In this document: positions 17,419 through 26,784 of the stretch, one piece after another | Numbering within the stretch: the stretch's first letter is position 1 | Layout: each line of letters starts with the position of its first letter | Source of the DNA: Bryobacterales bacterium | GTDB taxonomy: Bacteria > Acidobacteriota > Terriglobia > Bryobacterales > Bryobacteraceae | Assembly (NCBI GenBank): GCA_020852755.1 | Contig: JADZAF010000193.1 | Span: 16,487 to 80,486 of the forward strand | Length of the DNA stretch: 64,000 bases | Direction of reading: 5' to 3' | The notes under the pieces: model-generated | The model's input: the letters and a program-made list of their open reading frames with translations, nothing else | What the model was told of the DNA's origin: nothing | Databases searched by the model: none | Position numbers and translations under genes: made by a program

Positions 17419-18644
17419 TGACCAAGGCCCGCGCGCAGCCGTTCGCCTGGATGGTGGTGGGCTTCCTGTGGCTCACTTACCTGCTGAACTACGTGGACCG
17501 GCAGGTGGTGTTCTCCATCTTCCCGGCGTTGAAGCGGGACTTGGGCTTTTCCGACGCGCAGCTCGGGCTGGTGGGCTCGGTCTTCACCTGGGTCTACTCG
17601 CTGTGCATGCCGCTGACGGGCCGCATCGCCGACCTGGCCCGGCGCGACCGCGTGGTGGTGGCCAGCCTGGTTTTGTGGAGCCTGGCCACCGCGGGCACCG
17701 CCTACAGTTTTTCGGCCGGCGCGTTTCTGGTCTGGCGCGGCGTCATGGGCATCACGGAAGCGCTCTACATGCCCGCCGCGCTGAGCCTGATCGCCGCCAT
17801 GCACGCCGCCGGAACCCGCTCCAAGGCCCTGGCCGTACACAGCACGGCGCAACTGGCGGGAATCGTGGCGGGCGGCTGGTACGGAGGCTGGGCGGCGGAC
17901 AACATCGGCTGGAGGCCCGGCTTCTACCTGCTGGCGGCGGCCGGCATTACCTACGCCCTGGTCCTGCTGAGGGTGTTTCGGAAGCTGCCCAACCTGCGTC
18001 CGGAGGAAAGCCGCGAAAGGGCCGAGCCGCTGCATGTCCTGAGATCGCACTGCTACCTGGCGCTGACGGCGGCGTTCTTCGCCTTCTGCGTGATGTTGTG
18101 GATGCTGTACGCCTGGCTGCCCAGCTTCATCTACGAGCGTTACGGCCTCTCCATGACGCAGAGCGGCTTCACCGCCACGGTCTATCTGCAAACCAGTTCG
18201 GCCGCCGGCGCGCTGGCGGGCGGCGTGCTTGGGGATAGGATCACGCGCAGGGCGCCCGCCGGGCGCTTCTACGTGGCGGGCCTGGGTGTGCTGTTGAGCG
18301 CGCCGTTCGCTTATCTGACCCTGGCGGGCGGGTCGCTGACGGTTCTGAAACTGGCCGCCACGGGCTTCGGGCTGTTCGCCGGGCTGATGATCGCCAACAT
18401 CTTCGCCTCCGCCTACGACGTGATCTCGGAGCGCAACTATGGTTTCGGCGCGGGCGCGTTGAACATGGCCGGAGGACTGGCGGGCGGCGCCGCGATTTTC
18501 TTCGCGGGCCTCTGGAAGCAAACCCTGGGCATCGAGACCCTGATGGGCTGGAGCGCCGTTGCGGCCGCATGCTGCGCCTGTCTGCTGATCGTGGTGGCGG
18601 CCACCCGTTTCGAAGCCGACAAGCGCCGTCAGAGCACGCCGTAA
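17418..18644 (+). CDS. MFS transporter (ExuT/ACS-like)
   Basis: 408 aa with about 12 predicted membrane helices. The start of helix 1 (LLNYVDRQV) and the loop-2/3 signature GRIADLARRDRV are typical of the anion:cation symporter and hexuronate transporter branch of the major facilitator superfamily. Translation is coupled to the deacylase upstream by a TGATG overlap. With the divergent sugar-acid dehydratase this forms an uptake-and-catabolism set for an organic acid or acylated compound. The last 16 bp overlap the convergent rraA-like gene. Confidence 0.88.
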   Translation: MTKARAQPFAWMVVGFLWLTYLLNYVDRQVVFSIFPALKRDLGFSDAQLGLVGSVFTWVYSLCMPLTGRIADLARRDRVVVASLVLWSLATAGTAYSFSAGAFLVWRGVMGITEALYMPAALSLIAAMHAAGTRSKALAVHSTAQLAGIVAGGWYGGWAADNIGWRPGFYLLAAAGITYALVLLRVFRKLPNLRPEESRERAEPLHVLRSHCYLALTAAFFAFCVMLWMLYAWLPSFIYERYGLSMTQSGFTATVYLQTSSAAGALAGGVLGDRITRRAPAGRFYVAGLGVLLSAPFAYLTLAGGSLTVLKLAATGFGLFAGLMIANIFASAYDVISERNYGFGAGALNMAGGLAGGAAIFFAGLWKQTLGIETLMGWSAVAAACCACLLIVVAATRFEADKRRQSTP

Positions 18645-19327
18645 CGGGCGTACACGTCGCGCAGGAAGGCGCCCTGCAGCAACTCCTCGCGGGTGTGGTT
18701 TTCCCGGGTGACCTTCGCGGTGGCCATCCGGACGGCCTCGTCCACCGCCGCGGCGGGGATGACCACCACACCGTCGTAATCGGCGAAGACCAGGTCGCCC
18801 GGGGCGACCAGCACTCCTCCGCAATCCACCGGCAGGTTGTAATCGATGACCATGCCGCGGCCCTTGGAGTCGACGGGTTTGATTCCCGAGGCGAAGACCG
18901 GGAAGCCGAGCTCTTCGATCTTGCGCACGTCGCGCACCAGGCCGTCGATGACCGCGCCGCGCGCGCCCCGCGTGCGGGCGGCGGTGGACATCAGCTCACC
19001 CCAGGGCGCGTTGCGCTTCGAGTTTCCCGCAGCCACCACCATGACCTCCCCCGGCAGCAGGCTGTCCATGGCCTCGATCTCCAGAGCGTAGGGGTCCGGC
19101 GGGATGTGATACACGTCGGTCCACGACATGGTGCGGGCCCAGCCGGCGAAGACGCAGCGCGGAGCCACCGGGCGCAGGTACTCGCGCATGGCCTGGTTCC
19201 GGTGCCCCAGCTCATCCAGGGAATCGGCCACGACCGCGGTGTAGAGGTTCGCTTCCAGGTGGCGAAAGAGTTCGATGTCGGATTCCGTGGCGGGGCGGCC
19301 GGAGGCCCTTTGTATGATTTCGCTCAT
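18629..19327 (-). CDS. RraA-family protein (HMG/CHA aldolase-like)
   Basis: 232 aa. The characteristic motifs are GNSKRNAPWGELMSTAA, GAVIDGLVRDV and GDLVFADYDGVVVIP. Family members are either RNase E inhibitors or class II 4-hydroxy-4-methyl-2-oxoglutarate aldolases using a divalent metal held near the DG(V/L)xRD motif, which is present here. Given neighbouring catabolic genes, the aldolase role is more likely than RNase control. The start at 19327 was chosen because the conserved region begins about 20 residues later. Confidence 0.85.
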   Translation of the reverse strand: MSEIIQRASGRPATESDIELFRHLEANLYTAVVADSLDELGHRNQAMREYLRPVAPRCVFAGWARTMSWTDVYHIPPDPYALEIEAMDSLLPGEVMVVAAGNSKRNAPWGELMSTAARTRGARGAVIDGLVRDVRKIEELGFPVFASGIKPVDSKGRGMVIDYNLPVDCGGVLVAPGDLVFADYDGVVVIPAAAVDEAVRMATAKVTRENHTREELLQGAFLRDVYARYGVL

Positions 19328-19358
19328 TCGATCAGGGTAATGGAAAATGGGAGGAATC

Positions 19359-22124
19359 ATGCGAAAGGCACTTCTACCGGCGTGCGGCCTCGCGCTGGTG
19401 ATCGGGACCAGCCCGGCGCAGGAACTCAAGGTGCGGATCTCATGGGGGCACGAGTCGCCCGAGGCGAAGAGCTTCCATGTGCGCCTGCCGGGAATCCGTG
19501 GAGCGGCCGGCTACTCGCTCGAAGCCGGCGAGGGATTGCGCGAGGGCGCCTGGCAGACCCGGGCCGGCGGGGGCGACGTGGATGGCGTCGACCTCACCCT
19601 GCCCCTCCCGGGCGAGCCTGCCAGGCAGCTCCAGAACCTGCACGTCATCTGGGCCGACCTGATCGCCGCCGCGGATGCGGACACCGCCCGCCGGCTCACG
19701 CGGGACGCCGCCTTCCAGGCGAATCCGGCCGGACTGCGGGTGGAGATGAACGCGGAAGGCACCCTCGGATTCAGCGTAACCGCCGGTCAATTGCAGCGCG
19801 AGCGGGCCTTGTGGATTCCTTCGCTCGACGTGTACCTGGCGGCGGGCGAGCGGCCTCCCACGTTTGCCGGGCACCGCAAATCACTGGAGGCCTGGAAAGG
19901 GCTGCGCATTCTCGACCGCGTGGAACGCGAGCCGGAGGCCGCTCTTGACCGGTACACCTCGCTCTGGGACGACATGGGCCATCCGGATTACGTGAATCCG
20001 CAGCAGCGCGGGCCGGGGCATATCGTCTGCCTCACCTGGGACAGCGCGATTCCGAAATTCGGCATCGATCGCGGCGGCGGCGTCTGGAACGATTACGGCA
20101 ATCCGGACAAGTTCCGCTTCTGGTTCGGATTCGCCGATCTGGAGCAGGGCATCAGCCGGGCATGGAAGAGCCAGCGCCTGGCGGACGGGCTGCCGGTGAT
20201 GACGACCGTGCTCGAAAAAGACAGCGTGCGCTATCAACTGGAGCAATTCGCTTACCCGCTGGAGGGTCCGCCCCGCGAGCGCCGCGGCGATATCGCCATG
20301 CTCCTGTTGCAGAAGGTCAGGCTGACCGAACTGGCCGGGCAGGCGAGGACCGTCCCCGTCACCCTCCATCACCGGCGGCAGCTGCCCGCCTACTCCAACC
20401 CGGACCTGGCGCTGGAGGAGCGCGCCGGCGCGCTGGTCTTTAACGAGGCCGGAGGCGGCCGGGCGCTCTTCGCCATACAAGGGGCCGCCGGCCAAGCGGC
20501 CTGGAGCGGCGTCAACGACTACCAGCGGGAAGGCAAGCGCGTCAGCGCCACGGTCTTCGTGAGCTTGGCCGCACGCGGCTCGCACGAGCTGGTGGTCAAG
20601 CTGCCTTCCCCCCTGCCCGAACCCGGCAAGCTGCCGGCGTTGCTGGAACTGGACTATGACGAAGCCCGCGCGGCCGCATTGCGGTTCTGGTCCGGTCAGA
20701 TCGCCCGGGGAGCACAGTTCCGGGTCCCGGAGAAAGCGGTGAACGATCTGTACCGGGCTTCGCTCTGGCACGCCCTTCGCTTGCCGCGCCGGCACGGCGG
20801 CCGGAACGCACGCATCGATCTGCCGTATTCGAATTTCGCCTACAGCCAGACCGGAACGCCCTGGCCGGTCAACCAGGCGGTCTACGTCGACTCCATGCTG
20901 TACGACCTGCGGGGCTACCACGACATCTCCAGCGAGGAACTGCTGGCCATATTCCGCAATAACCAGGAGCAGGACGGCCATCTGAACGGGGTGGCGAATT
21001 GGGTGGTCTACACACCCGGGATGCTGTACGCCGTGGCGAAGAACTACCTGCTCTCGCAGGACCGCGAAGCGTTCGACCGCCTGCTGCCCTACACGCTGAA
21101 GGCCCTGGACTGGTGCCTGGAAAGCCTCCGGCGGGCCCCGGCCGCGGGACCGGCCGCCGGTTTGGTGAACGGCCCGCTGAACGACGGAACCGGCGCGGGC
21201 GTCTGGGCCTTCAACCAGGCATACCTGTACGCGGGCCTGGACCTGCTGGGGCAGGCGCTGGAACAGGCCGGGCATCCTCGCGCGGCCGAGTGCCGCCAGG
21301 CGGCGCGGTCGGTCTACGGCGCGATCCAGCGCGAATTCGGCGCCGCCTCCGCCCGTTCCCCGCTGGTTCAACTGCGCGACCACACCTGGATTCCCTACGT
21401 GCCGTGCGAGGTTCTGACGCCCCGGCGGCTGCTGGAGGCGTGGTACCCCACCGACGTCGATACGGGCGCCGTACACCTGATCCGGTTGAAGGCCGTGCCG
21501 GCCCGCGGACCCCTGGCCGATTCTCTCCTCAACGACCACGAGGACAACCTCTACCTGAAGGGTTGGGGAATGGCCAACGAGCCGGTCTACAACCAGCAGG
21601 CCACCGCGTACCTGTTACGCGACGACGTCAAGGCCGTCATACGCGCTTTCTACAGCTACATGGCCAGCGCGTTCAGCCATTCGCAGCTCGAGCCCGTGGA
21701 GCACCGCTGGACGCACGGCCAATATTTCGGACCACCCAGCACCAGCGGCGCCTGGTTCGACCTGTACCGCCACATGCTCATCCACGAGCGCGACGACGGT
21801 TCCCTGCTGATCGGCCAGGCCGCGCCCCGCCGGTGGCTCGAGGATGGCAAGAAGGTCGAGATCGAGCGGGCGCCCACGTTCTACGGCAAGCTGTCCTGCA
21901 CGATTGAAAGCCAGGCGCGGGCCGGAAGGATCCTTGCGGATGTATCGCTGGCCGGCCCGAGGCAGCCCGCCGCGCTGCTGGTGCGCCTGCGTCATCCGGA
22001 GGCGAAACCCATTCGCAGCGCCACGGTGAACGGGAACGCCTGGACGGGCTTCGACACACGCAACGAGTGGGTCCGGATCCCCAAGCCGGACCGCGGCCGC
22101 TACTTGATCGTGGCGACTTATTGA
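19359..22124 (+). CDS. Large secreted protein with six-hairpin glycosidase-like domain
   Basis: 921 aa with a Sec signal peptide (MRKALLPACGLALVIGTSPAQ). The first ~450 residues are beta-rich. From about residue 450 the sequence becomes helical with segments such as LYRASLWHALRLPRR, NQEQDGHLNGVANWVVYTPG and NQAYLYAGLDLLGQAL, the pattern of an (alpha/alpha)6 barrel. A C-terminal beta segment ends RGRYLIVATY. Such architecture is typical of glycoside hydrolases acting on plant or microbial glycans, but I cannot name the family. GGGAGGA before the ATG at 19359 fixes the start. The genes on either side lie on the opposite strand. Confidence 0.65.
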   Translation: MRKALLPACGLALVIGTSPAQELKVRISWGHESPEAKSFHVRLPGIRGAAGYSLEAGEGLREGAWQTRAGGGDVDGVDLTLPLPGEPARQLQNLHVIWADLIAAADADTARRLTRDAAFQANPAGLRVEMNAEGTLGFSVTAGQLQRERALWIPSLDVYLAAGERPPTFAGHRKSLEAWKGLRILDRVEREPEAALDRYTSLWDDMGHPDYVNPQQRGPGHIVCLTWDSAIPKFGIDRGGGVWNDYGNPDKFRFWFGFADLEQGISRAWKSQRLADGLPVMTTVLEKDSVRYQLEQFAYPLEGPPRERRGDIAMLLLQKVRLTELAGQARTVPVTLHHRRQLPAYSNPDLALEERAGALVFNEAGGGRALFAIQGAAGQAAWSGVNDYQREGKRVSATVFVSLAARGSHELVVKLPSPLPEPGKLPALLELDYDEARAAALRFWSGQIARGAQFRVPEKAVNDLYRASLWHALRLPRRHGGRNARIDLPYSNFAYSQTGTPWPVNQAVYVDSMLYDLRGYHDISSEELLAIFRNNQEQDGHLNGVANWVVYTPGMLYAVAKNYLLSQDREAFDRLLPYTLKALDWCLESLRRAPAAGPAAGLVNGPLNDGTGAGVWAFNQAYLYAGLDLLGQALEQAGHPRAAECRQAARSVYGAIQREFGAASARSPLVQLRDHTWIPYVPCEVLTPRRLLEAWYPTDVDTGAVHLIRLKAVPARGPLADSLLNDHEDNLYLKGWGMANEPVYNQQATAYLLRDDVKAVIRAFYSYMASAFSHSQLEPVEHRWTHGQYFGPPSTSGAWFDLYRHMLIHERDDGSLLIGQAAPRRWLEDGKKVEIERAPTFYGKLSCTIESQARAGRILADVSLAGPRQPAALLVRLRHPEAKPIRSATVNGNAWTGFDTRNEWVRIPKPDRGRYLIVATY

Positions 22125-22134
22125 AGCGGGCTCC

Positions 22135-23925
22135 TCAGAACTTCCACTCGGCCAGCAGTTCCGCGCCTCGCGAAAGACGGATCGAATCGAATTCCGCGGT
22201 GCCCTCGGCGTCGCCGAAATCGAAAGCCAGGCGCGCCAGAAACCCTTCCGCCTGGAACGCCACGGTGTAGTCGCGCCACTGGCCATCGGCGAGGAAGTCC
22301 ACCGGGACGCGCATCTCCGGCGTGCCCGCAAGTTCCGTGATGGTGCCCCAGCGGAAGGCCTGCAGCGGCGCATTCCGCGAGCGGGCCCGGAACCGCAGGG
22401 TGAAGCGGCCGCCTTCGGCCACGTAGCTGCGCAGAAGCTGGTTGCCCTTTCCGGTGCAGGCCATCCGCAGCGCGCCCTCGGACCTCGAGACCGGCGCGCG
22501 GCCGCCGGCCGCACACCAGCCGTCGATCTCGATCCGGTTCCTGTCCCATGCGGGGATCGAGCGCTCGGGCGTCTCGCCGTGGTCGTTGGTTTCCCGGATC
22601 CATTCATCGAGCAGGCCGCGATGCCGCTCCAACGCCTGCTTGTGCTCCGGTGAATCCGCCAGGTTGTGGAGCTCGTGCGGGTCGGCCTGAAGATCGTACA
22701 GCTCCTCTTCCGGGCGGCGCGCAGCCATGAAGGCGGCCGCGGCCGCGTTCAGCCTGCCCGCCTGGTGAAGCTGCCGCATGAGCTGCAGCGGCGGGTAGGT
22801 GGTGTCCTTGTAGACATTCGGCTGGGTGTAAGGCCTGTCCGGATGGAAGTTGCGAATGTACTTGTAGCGCTCGCTGCGCACGCAGCGGATGCGGTCGACT
22901 GTTTCATCGCAGCGGTCGCGGGCGGCCACGATGTAGTCGCGGCGCACGGCGCCGGGACCGAAGATCACCTGGCCCTGCATGTGCGGCGGAGGCTCGATGC
23001 CCGCCAGCTTCAAGGAGGTGGCGGTCACGTCGATGAGGCTGACCAGGTCATTGCGCACGCTGCCCGGGGCCGCGTTTTCGGGACGGAAGCGTTCCGGGAA
23101 CCAGGCGATCAGGGGCACATGGATGCCGCCTTCGTACAGGAACTGCTTGCCGCGGGGCATGGGCCGGCCGTTGTCACCGAAGAAGATTACGATGGTGCTG
23201 TCCCGCAGCCCTTCCCGCTCCAGGCGCGCAAGCACCTTGCCGGCCTTGACGTCCAGGTGCTGCGCGCTGTCCAGGTACATGGCCCAGTCCAGGCGCATGG
23301 CCGGGTGGGCGGGATAGTAGGGGGGCAGCTCGACGGAGACGGGATCGACGGGGCGCTCCGGAAAGCGGCGGAAGATCCGGTGTGTCTCTGAGAAATTCAC
23401 CTGCGCGTAGAAAGGCTGCCCGCTTCCGCGCTGGCTCCAGTCGGTCCCGTCGAACGGCTTCTCGACGTTGAAGTTGAAATCGGTCTTGCCGGTTCCCTGG
23501 ACGTCCGGGGCCGGCGTGGTGACGTTCGAGGTGTGATAGCCGGCGCGGCGGAAGTACTCGGTGAAAACCTCCACCCGGTCCGGCAGGCGGTAGCCATCGT
23601 CGCGATGGCTGCGATGGTTGTGCGCGCCGATGCTGGTCTGGTACATGCCGGTGGCTATGGCGGAGCGCGAGGCCGAGCAGACCGGGGCGGTGACGAAGGC
23701 GTTGGTGAAGCGGACGCCTTCCGCGGCTAACCGGTCGAGGTTGGGCGTGTGGACGCCGCGGTTGCCGTAGCATCCCAGATCGGGACAGAAGTCCTCCGCG
23801 ATCAGCCAGAGAATGTTCGGACGGGAGGCCCCGGGCGAGTGGCAGCCGGAAAGCGCCAGGCCGGCGGCCGCGGCCGAGGCGCTTTCCAGGAAGCGCCTCC
23901 GGGAACTGCGAGTCGTGGTTTTCAT
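22135..23925 (-). CDS. Arylsulfatase-family lipoprotein with Tat signal
   Basis: 596 aa. The twin-arginine motif SSRRRFL is followed by a lipobox LSGC (Cys28), so it is probably a Tat-exported lipoprotein. The metal Asp lies in LIAEDFCPDLG and the formylglycine site is C83-S-A-S-R, the CxAxR form. The core matches heparan N-sulfatase-type enzymes. A C-terminal extension of about 130 residues (after ETNDHGETPE) looks like a carbohydrate-binding beta domain. It should remove sulfate esters or sulfamates from glycans. Maturation needs a separate formylglycine-generating enzyme; the FGE-like protein at 41898 lacks the required cysteines. Confidence 0.9.
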   Translation of the reverse strand: MKTTTRSSRRRFLESASAAAAGLALSGCHSPGASRPNILWLIAEDFCPDLGCYGNRGVHTPNLDRLAAEGVRFTNAFVTAPVCSASRSAIATGMYQTSIGAHNHRSHRDDGYRLPDRVEVFTEYFRRAGYHTSNVTTPAPDVQGTGKTDFNFNVEKPFDGTDWSQRGSGQPFYAQVNFSETHRIFRRFPERPVDPVSVELPPYYPAHPAMRLDWAMYLDSAQHLDVKAGKVLARLEREGLRDSTIVIFFGDNGRPMPRGKQFLYEGGIHVPLIAWFPERFRPENAAPGSVRNDLVSLIDVTATSLKLAGIEPPPHMQGQVIFGPGAVRRDYIVAARDRCDETVDRIRCVRSERYKYIRNFHPDRPYTQPNVYKDTTYPPLQLMRQLHQAGRLNAAAAAFMAARRPEEELYDLQADPHELHNLADSPEHKQALERHRGLLDEWIRETNDHGETPERSIPAWDRNRIEIDGWCAAGGRAPVSRSEGALRMACTGKGNQLLRSYVAEGGRFTLRFRARSRNAPLQAFRWGTITELAGTPEMRVPVDFLADGQWRDYTVAFQAEGFLARLAFDFGDAEGTAEFDSIRLSRGAELLAEWKF

Positions 23926-23965
23926 GGGAACAGGATGCTAATATAGCGCAGGATTGGGAGGCCCA

Positions 23966-24934
23966 ATGATCATTCGAACGCTGCTTGCCCTATTCCTGGT
24001 TTCCGCCTGCGGTTGGGCGCAACTGCCCGATTTCTACAGGAAGGTCGGCCGGCTCACCTGGGTTGTGAAGGATGTCGACCGCGTGGTGAACGGTTGGTCC
24101 AAGCTGGGGCTCTCCGGCGTTCAGGATTACGGGGAGGTGGACTTCCCGGACACCCGCTACCGCGGCAAGGCGGTGCAGGCGACCTTCCGGATCGCAACCG
24201 GATACCTGGGCGACGTGGCCGTGGATTTCTTCCAGCCGGCCGGAGGAGAGAACGCTTTCTCCGAATTTCTGGCCCGGCACGGCGAAGGGATCTTCGGCGT
24301 CTTCCACCAGGTTTCGAGCAGCGCCGAGTTCGAACGCGAAATTGAACGGATGCGGTCGCTGGGAGTGGCCGTGCTGCAGGAAGCATCCGTGGACAGCGGA
24401 AACGGCGCCACCCGCTACGTCTACTTCGACACCCGACCGCAAGGCAAGTACGCCCTGGGACTGATTCTCAACCCGCCCGCCGGCGCCTCTTCGGGCAATT
24501 TCAAGCTGACCCAGGTGGCCTTCGTCGTCCGGGACCCCGAGGCGGTATCGTCGTTCTGGAGCAAACTGGGGTTCCCGGCCTTGACCAAGACGCGCAGCGA
24601 GCCGCGCGGCATGCGCTACCGGGGGAAGCCGGTCACCTACGGCATGGACCTTTGGTGGCAGCGGCACACTTCACAGGCCTACGAATGGACCGTGCCGGCC
24701 GAGGGCAGCGTCTACGCCGAATTCGCCAAGGCGCACGGCGAAGGCATCCAGCATCTGGGGATCGCGGTCGAGGACATGGACAAAGCGATCGCCGAGTACG
24801 AGAAGCTGGGCTTCTCCGTCATTCAGTCCGGCGCCTGGGGCGAGGAGGGCAAGAAGGGATCGGGCCGCTTCGCCTACATGGACACGCAATCCATCGGAGG
24901 AGTCCACGCGGAGCTGCTGTGGAACTTCCGCTGA
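23966..24934 (+). CDS. Secreted two-domain VOC (glyoxalase/epimerase-like) protein
   Basis: 322 aa. A signal peptide (MIIRTLLALFLVSACGWA) precedes two vicinal-oxygen-chelate domains: about residues 25-160 (RKVGRLTWVVKDVDRVV to YVYFDTRPQG) and 175-315 (KLTQVAFVVRDPEA to MDTQSIGGVHAEL). Each contains HGEGI(F/Q) with a His that could ligate metal. VOC proteins include methylmalonyl-CoA epimerases, glyoxalases and ring-cleavage dioxygenases. A periplasmic location is unusual. GGGAGG precedes the chosen ATG. It is divergent from the sulfatase with a 40-bp gap. Confidence 0.8.
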   Translation: MIIRTLLALFLVSACGWAQLPDFYRKVGRLTWVVKDVDRVVNGWSKLGLSGVQDYGEVDFPDTRYRGKAVQATFRIATGYLGDVAVDFFQPAGGENAFSEFLARHGEGIFGVFHQVSSSAEFEREIERMRSLGVAVLQEASVDSGNGATRYVYFDTRPQGKYALGLILNPPAGASSGNFKLTQVAFVVRDPEAVSSFWSKLGFPALTKTRSEPRGMRYRGKPVTYGMDLWWQRHTSQAYEWTVPAEGSVYAEFAKAHGEGIQHLGIAVEDMDKAIAEYEKLGFSVIQSGAWGEEGKKGSGRFAYMDTQSIGGVHAELLWNFR

Positions 24935-24944
24935 GACGGGACGA

Positions 24945-25319
24945 TCAGGTGTCGGCGGCGTCCGCCTGCCGCGCCGGATCGCTCCGCTCGCGAACCCGGT
25001 GGCTGATCCAACTCGCCAGGAACAGGACTCCGGGGAGCCCGACAATCAGCGCGAACAGCTGCCTGACCTGGCCGGCCAGCAGGGCCCAGGTCAGCAGGCA
25101 GAGCAGCGAAAGCACCGCGCCCGGCAACTCCCAGCGCCAGGAAAGCAGCGGCAGGAGGCAGGCGGCCCCAAAGAACGAAATCGCGAGCCATTCCCTCCCG
25201 GCCGGGCCCTGGTGAGGCAGCAGAACGCCGAACGTCGCGAACAGCAGGAACGCGACGGCCAGAAGGATCGCCGAGAAGCGGGCGATCCAGCGCAGCAACG
25301 AAGGAAGAAGACGCGGCAT
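24945..25319 (-). CDS. Small integral membrane protein, unknown
   Basis: 124 aa with about four hydrophobic helices (around residues 15-34, 45-60, 66-83 and 86-105) and a charged C-terminal tail. No family recognised. It could be expressed with the radical SAM gene upstream on the same strand, 68 bp away. A structural or accessory membrane role is all that can be said. Confidence 0.6.
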   Translation of the reverse strand: MPRLLPSLLRWIARFSAILLAVAFLLFATFGVLLPHQGPAGREWLAISFFGAACLLPLLSWRWELPGAVLSLLCLLTWALLAGQVRQLFALIVGLPGVLFLASWISHRVRERSDPARQADAADT

Positions 25320-25387
25320 TCGGTATTCCTGCCGGTCTCAATGATAGCGCCGATCCTCCTGCTTGTGAAAACCGCCCGCCGGCAGCC

Positions 25388-26782
25388 TTACTGGTACCGG
25401 CGCAAAATGTCCCAGTAAGCGCCCCGGAACCCTTCGCCTATTGCGCGGGCCAGGCGCAGGTTGGCGTTGTAGTTGTAGTTCCGCTCGGGTCTGGAGGGGT
25501 CGAAGAAGAGGAAGCGCGGATCGCCGGCGATCAGCGTGTCCAGGTATTCGAAAACGCTGGAAGCGATGGCGGGTTCGAGAAAATAGAGAGGGCTGGAGGC
25601 GCCGTCGCCGCCCACCAGTCCCGGCTGGTTCCGGACCCGGCGGGCCAGTTCCGTTCCCGGGTAAACCCGCACGCCGATTGAAACACCCACCCGGTCGGGT
25701 TCGGCCCTGCGCACGAGTTCGACCGCCCGGCCGAGGCTCTGCCGTGTTTCCCCGGGCGAGCCCAGCAGCAGATCGAGCATGACCGCCAGGCCCGCCTCCC
25801 GGGACCGCCGGGCGGCTGTCACGATGTCCTCAGGAGTGAAGGCGCGGCCCAGCCGCTGCAACATGGTCTCATCGCCGTGATCCACGCCGAAGTTGATGCC
25901 GGCACAGCCCGCCTCCCGCATGGCCCGCGCCAGTTCCCAAGGGAAGGGCGCCGGGGCGCAATAGGCGTACCAGCGCAGCCTGCCTGCCAGACCGCGCCGG
26001 ACGATCTCCCGGCACACGTCCAAGGCATGCGCAGGCGGCAGGTTGAACTCGGGGTCGCAGGTGTGGAGGTGGTCGATCCCCTGCGCCAGCAGCGCCTCCA
26101 GTTCATCGGCGACCGCCTCGGGAGGACGCAGGCGCGTGCGGCTGCCCTTGGCCACCGGGTCGGCACAATAGATGCAGCGGCACGGACAGCCGCGCCTGGT
26201 CTCGAAGCCCGCCTGGCCGCCCTCGCAAAAATAGCGGCGGTTGTCAATCCATGCGCGGCTCATGCGGGGAAGCGACTCCAGAGAACCGGCGGCAGGCGGG
26301 TTGCGCCTCCATTCGCCATCCGCTCGCCATACCAGGTTCGGCAGACCGCGCCACTCCTCCCCGGCCTCCATCCTGCGCGCCAGCTCCGGAAACACGAACT
26401 CGCCCTCTCCCCAGATGCCCGCCGCGGCATCCTCCACGAGCGCCAGGATCTCCTCCGGCATCACCGAGAACCCCACCCCGCCCAGCACCAGCGGAGCGGC
26501 AGTGTGGGCTCTGAGGGCGGCGGTCAACGCCGCGAATTCCGGCAGGAAGGATTGCCGGCTGGTGAAGCCGCAGTCGTCGGTATTGCGCAAGGTGACGCCA
26601 ACCAGCCCGAACTCCCGGGTTTCGAAGAACCGGGCGATGGCCGCCTGCGGATCGGCCTCCCAACAGAGATCGAGCACGGCGGCTGCGTGGCCCGCGGCGT
26701 GCATCGCTTCAGCCAGGTAGTCCAGCCCGACGGGCCCGATGGGGGGCTGGATCCGGTTGGTATTGACCAGGGCCACTCGCAT
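25388..26782 (-). CDS. B12-binding-type radical SAM protein
   Basis: 464 aa. Residues 1-125 look like a cobalamin-binding-type Rossmann domain (GPVGLDYLAEAMHAAGH, LVLGGVGFSVMPEE), lacking the DxHxxG base-off motif. The radical SAM cluster motif is C199-x3-C203-x2-C206 (RGCPCRCIYC). A Gly-rich SAM-binding region and the LGSPGET segment follow. Class B enzymes methylate unactivated carbons or catalyse ring rearrangements. The substrate is not evident. It lies only 2 bp downstream of the PqaA-like gene, so the two are co-transcribed. The frame is open far upstream but homology starts at 26782. Confidence 0.85.
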   Translation of the reverse strand: MRVALVNTNRIQPPIGPVGLDYLAEAMHAAGHAAAVLDLCWEADPQAAIARFFETREFGLVGVTLRNTDDCGFTSRQSFLPEFAALTAALRAHTAAPLVLGGVGFSVMPEEILALVEDAAAGIWGEGEFVFPELARRMEAGEEWRGLPNLVWRADGEWRRNPPAAGSLESLPRMSRAWIDNRRYFCEGGQAGFETRRGCPCRCIYCADPVAKGSRTRLRPPEAVADELEALLAQGIDHLHTCDPEFNLPPAHALDVCREIVRRGLAGRLRWYAYCAPAPFPWELARAMREAGCAGINFGVDHGDETMLQRLGRAFTPEDIVTAARRSREAGLAVMLDLLLGSPGETRQSLGRAVELVRRAEPDRVGVSIGVRVYPGTELARRVRNQPGLVGGDGASSPLYFLEPAIASSVFEYLDTLIAGDPRFLFFDPSRPERNYNYNANLRLARAIGEGFRGAYWDILRRYQ

Positions 26783-26784
26783 AC

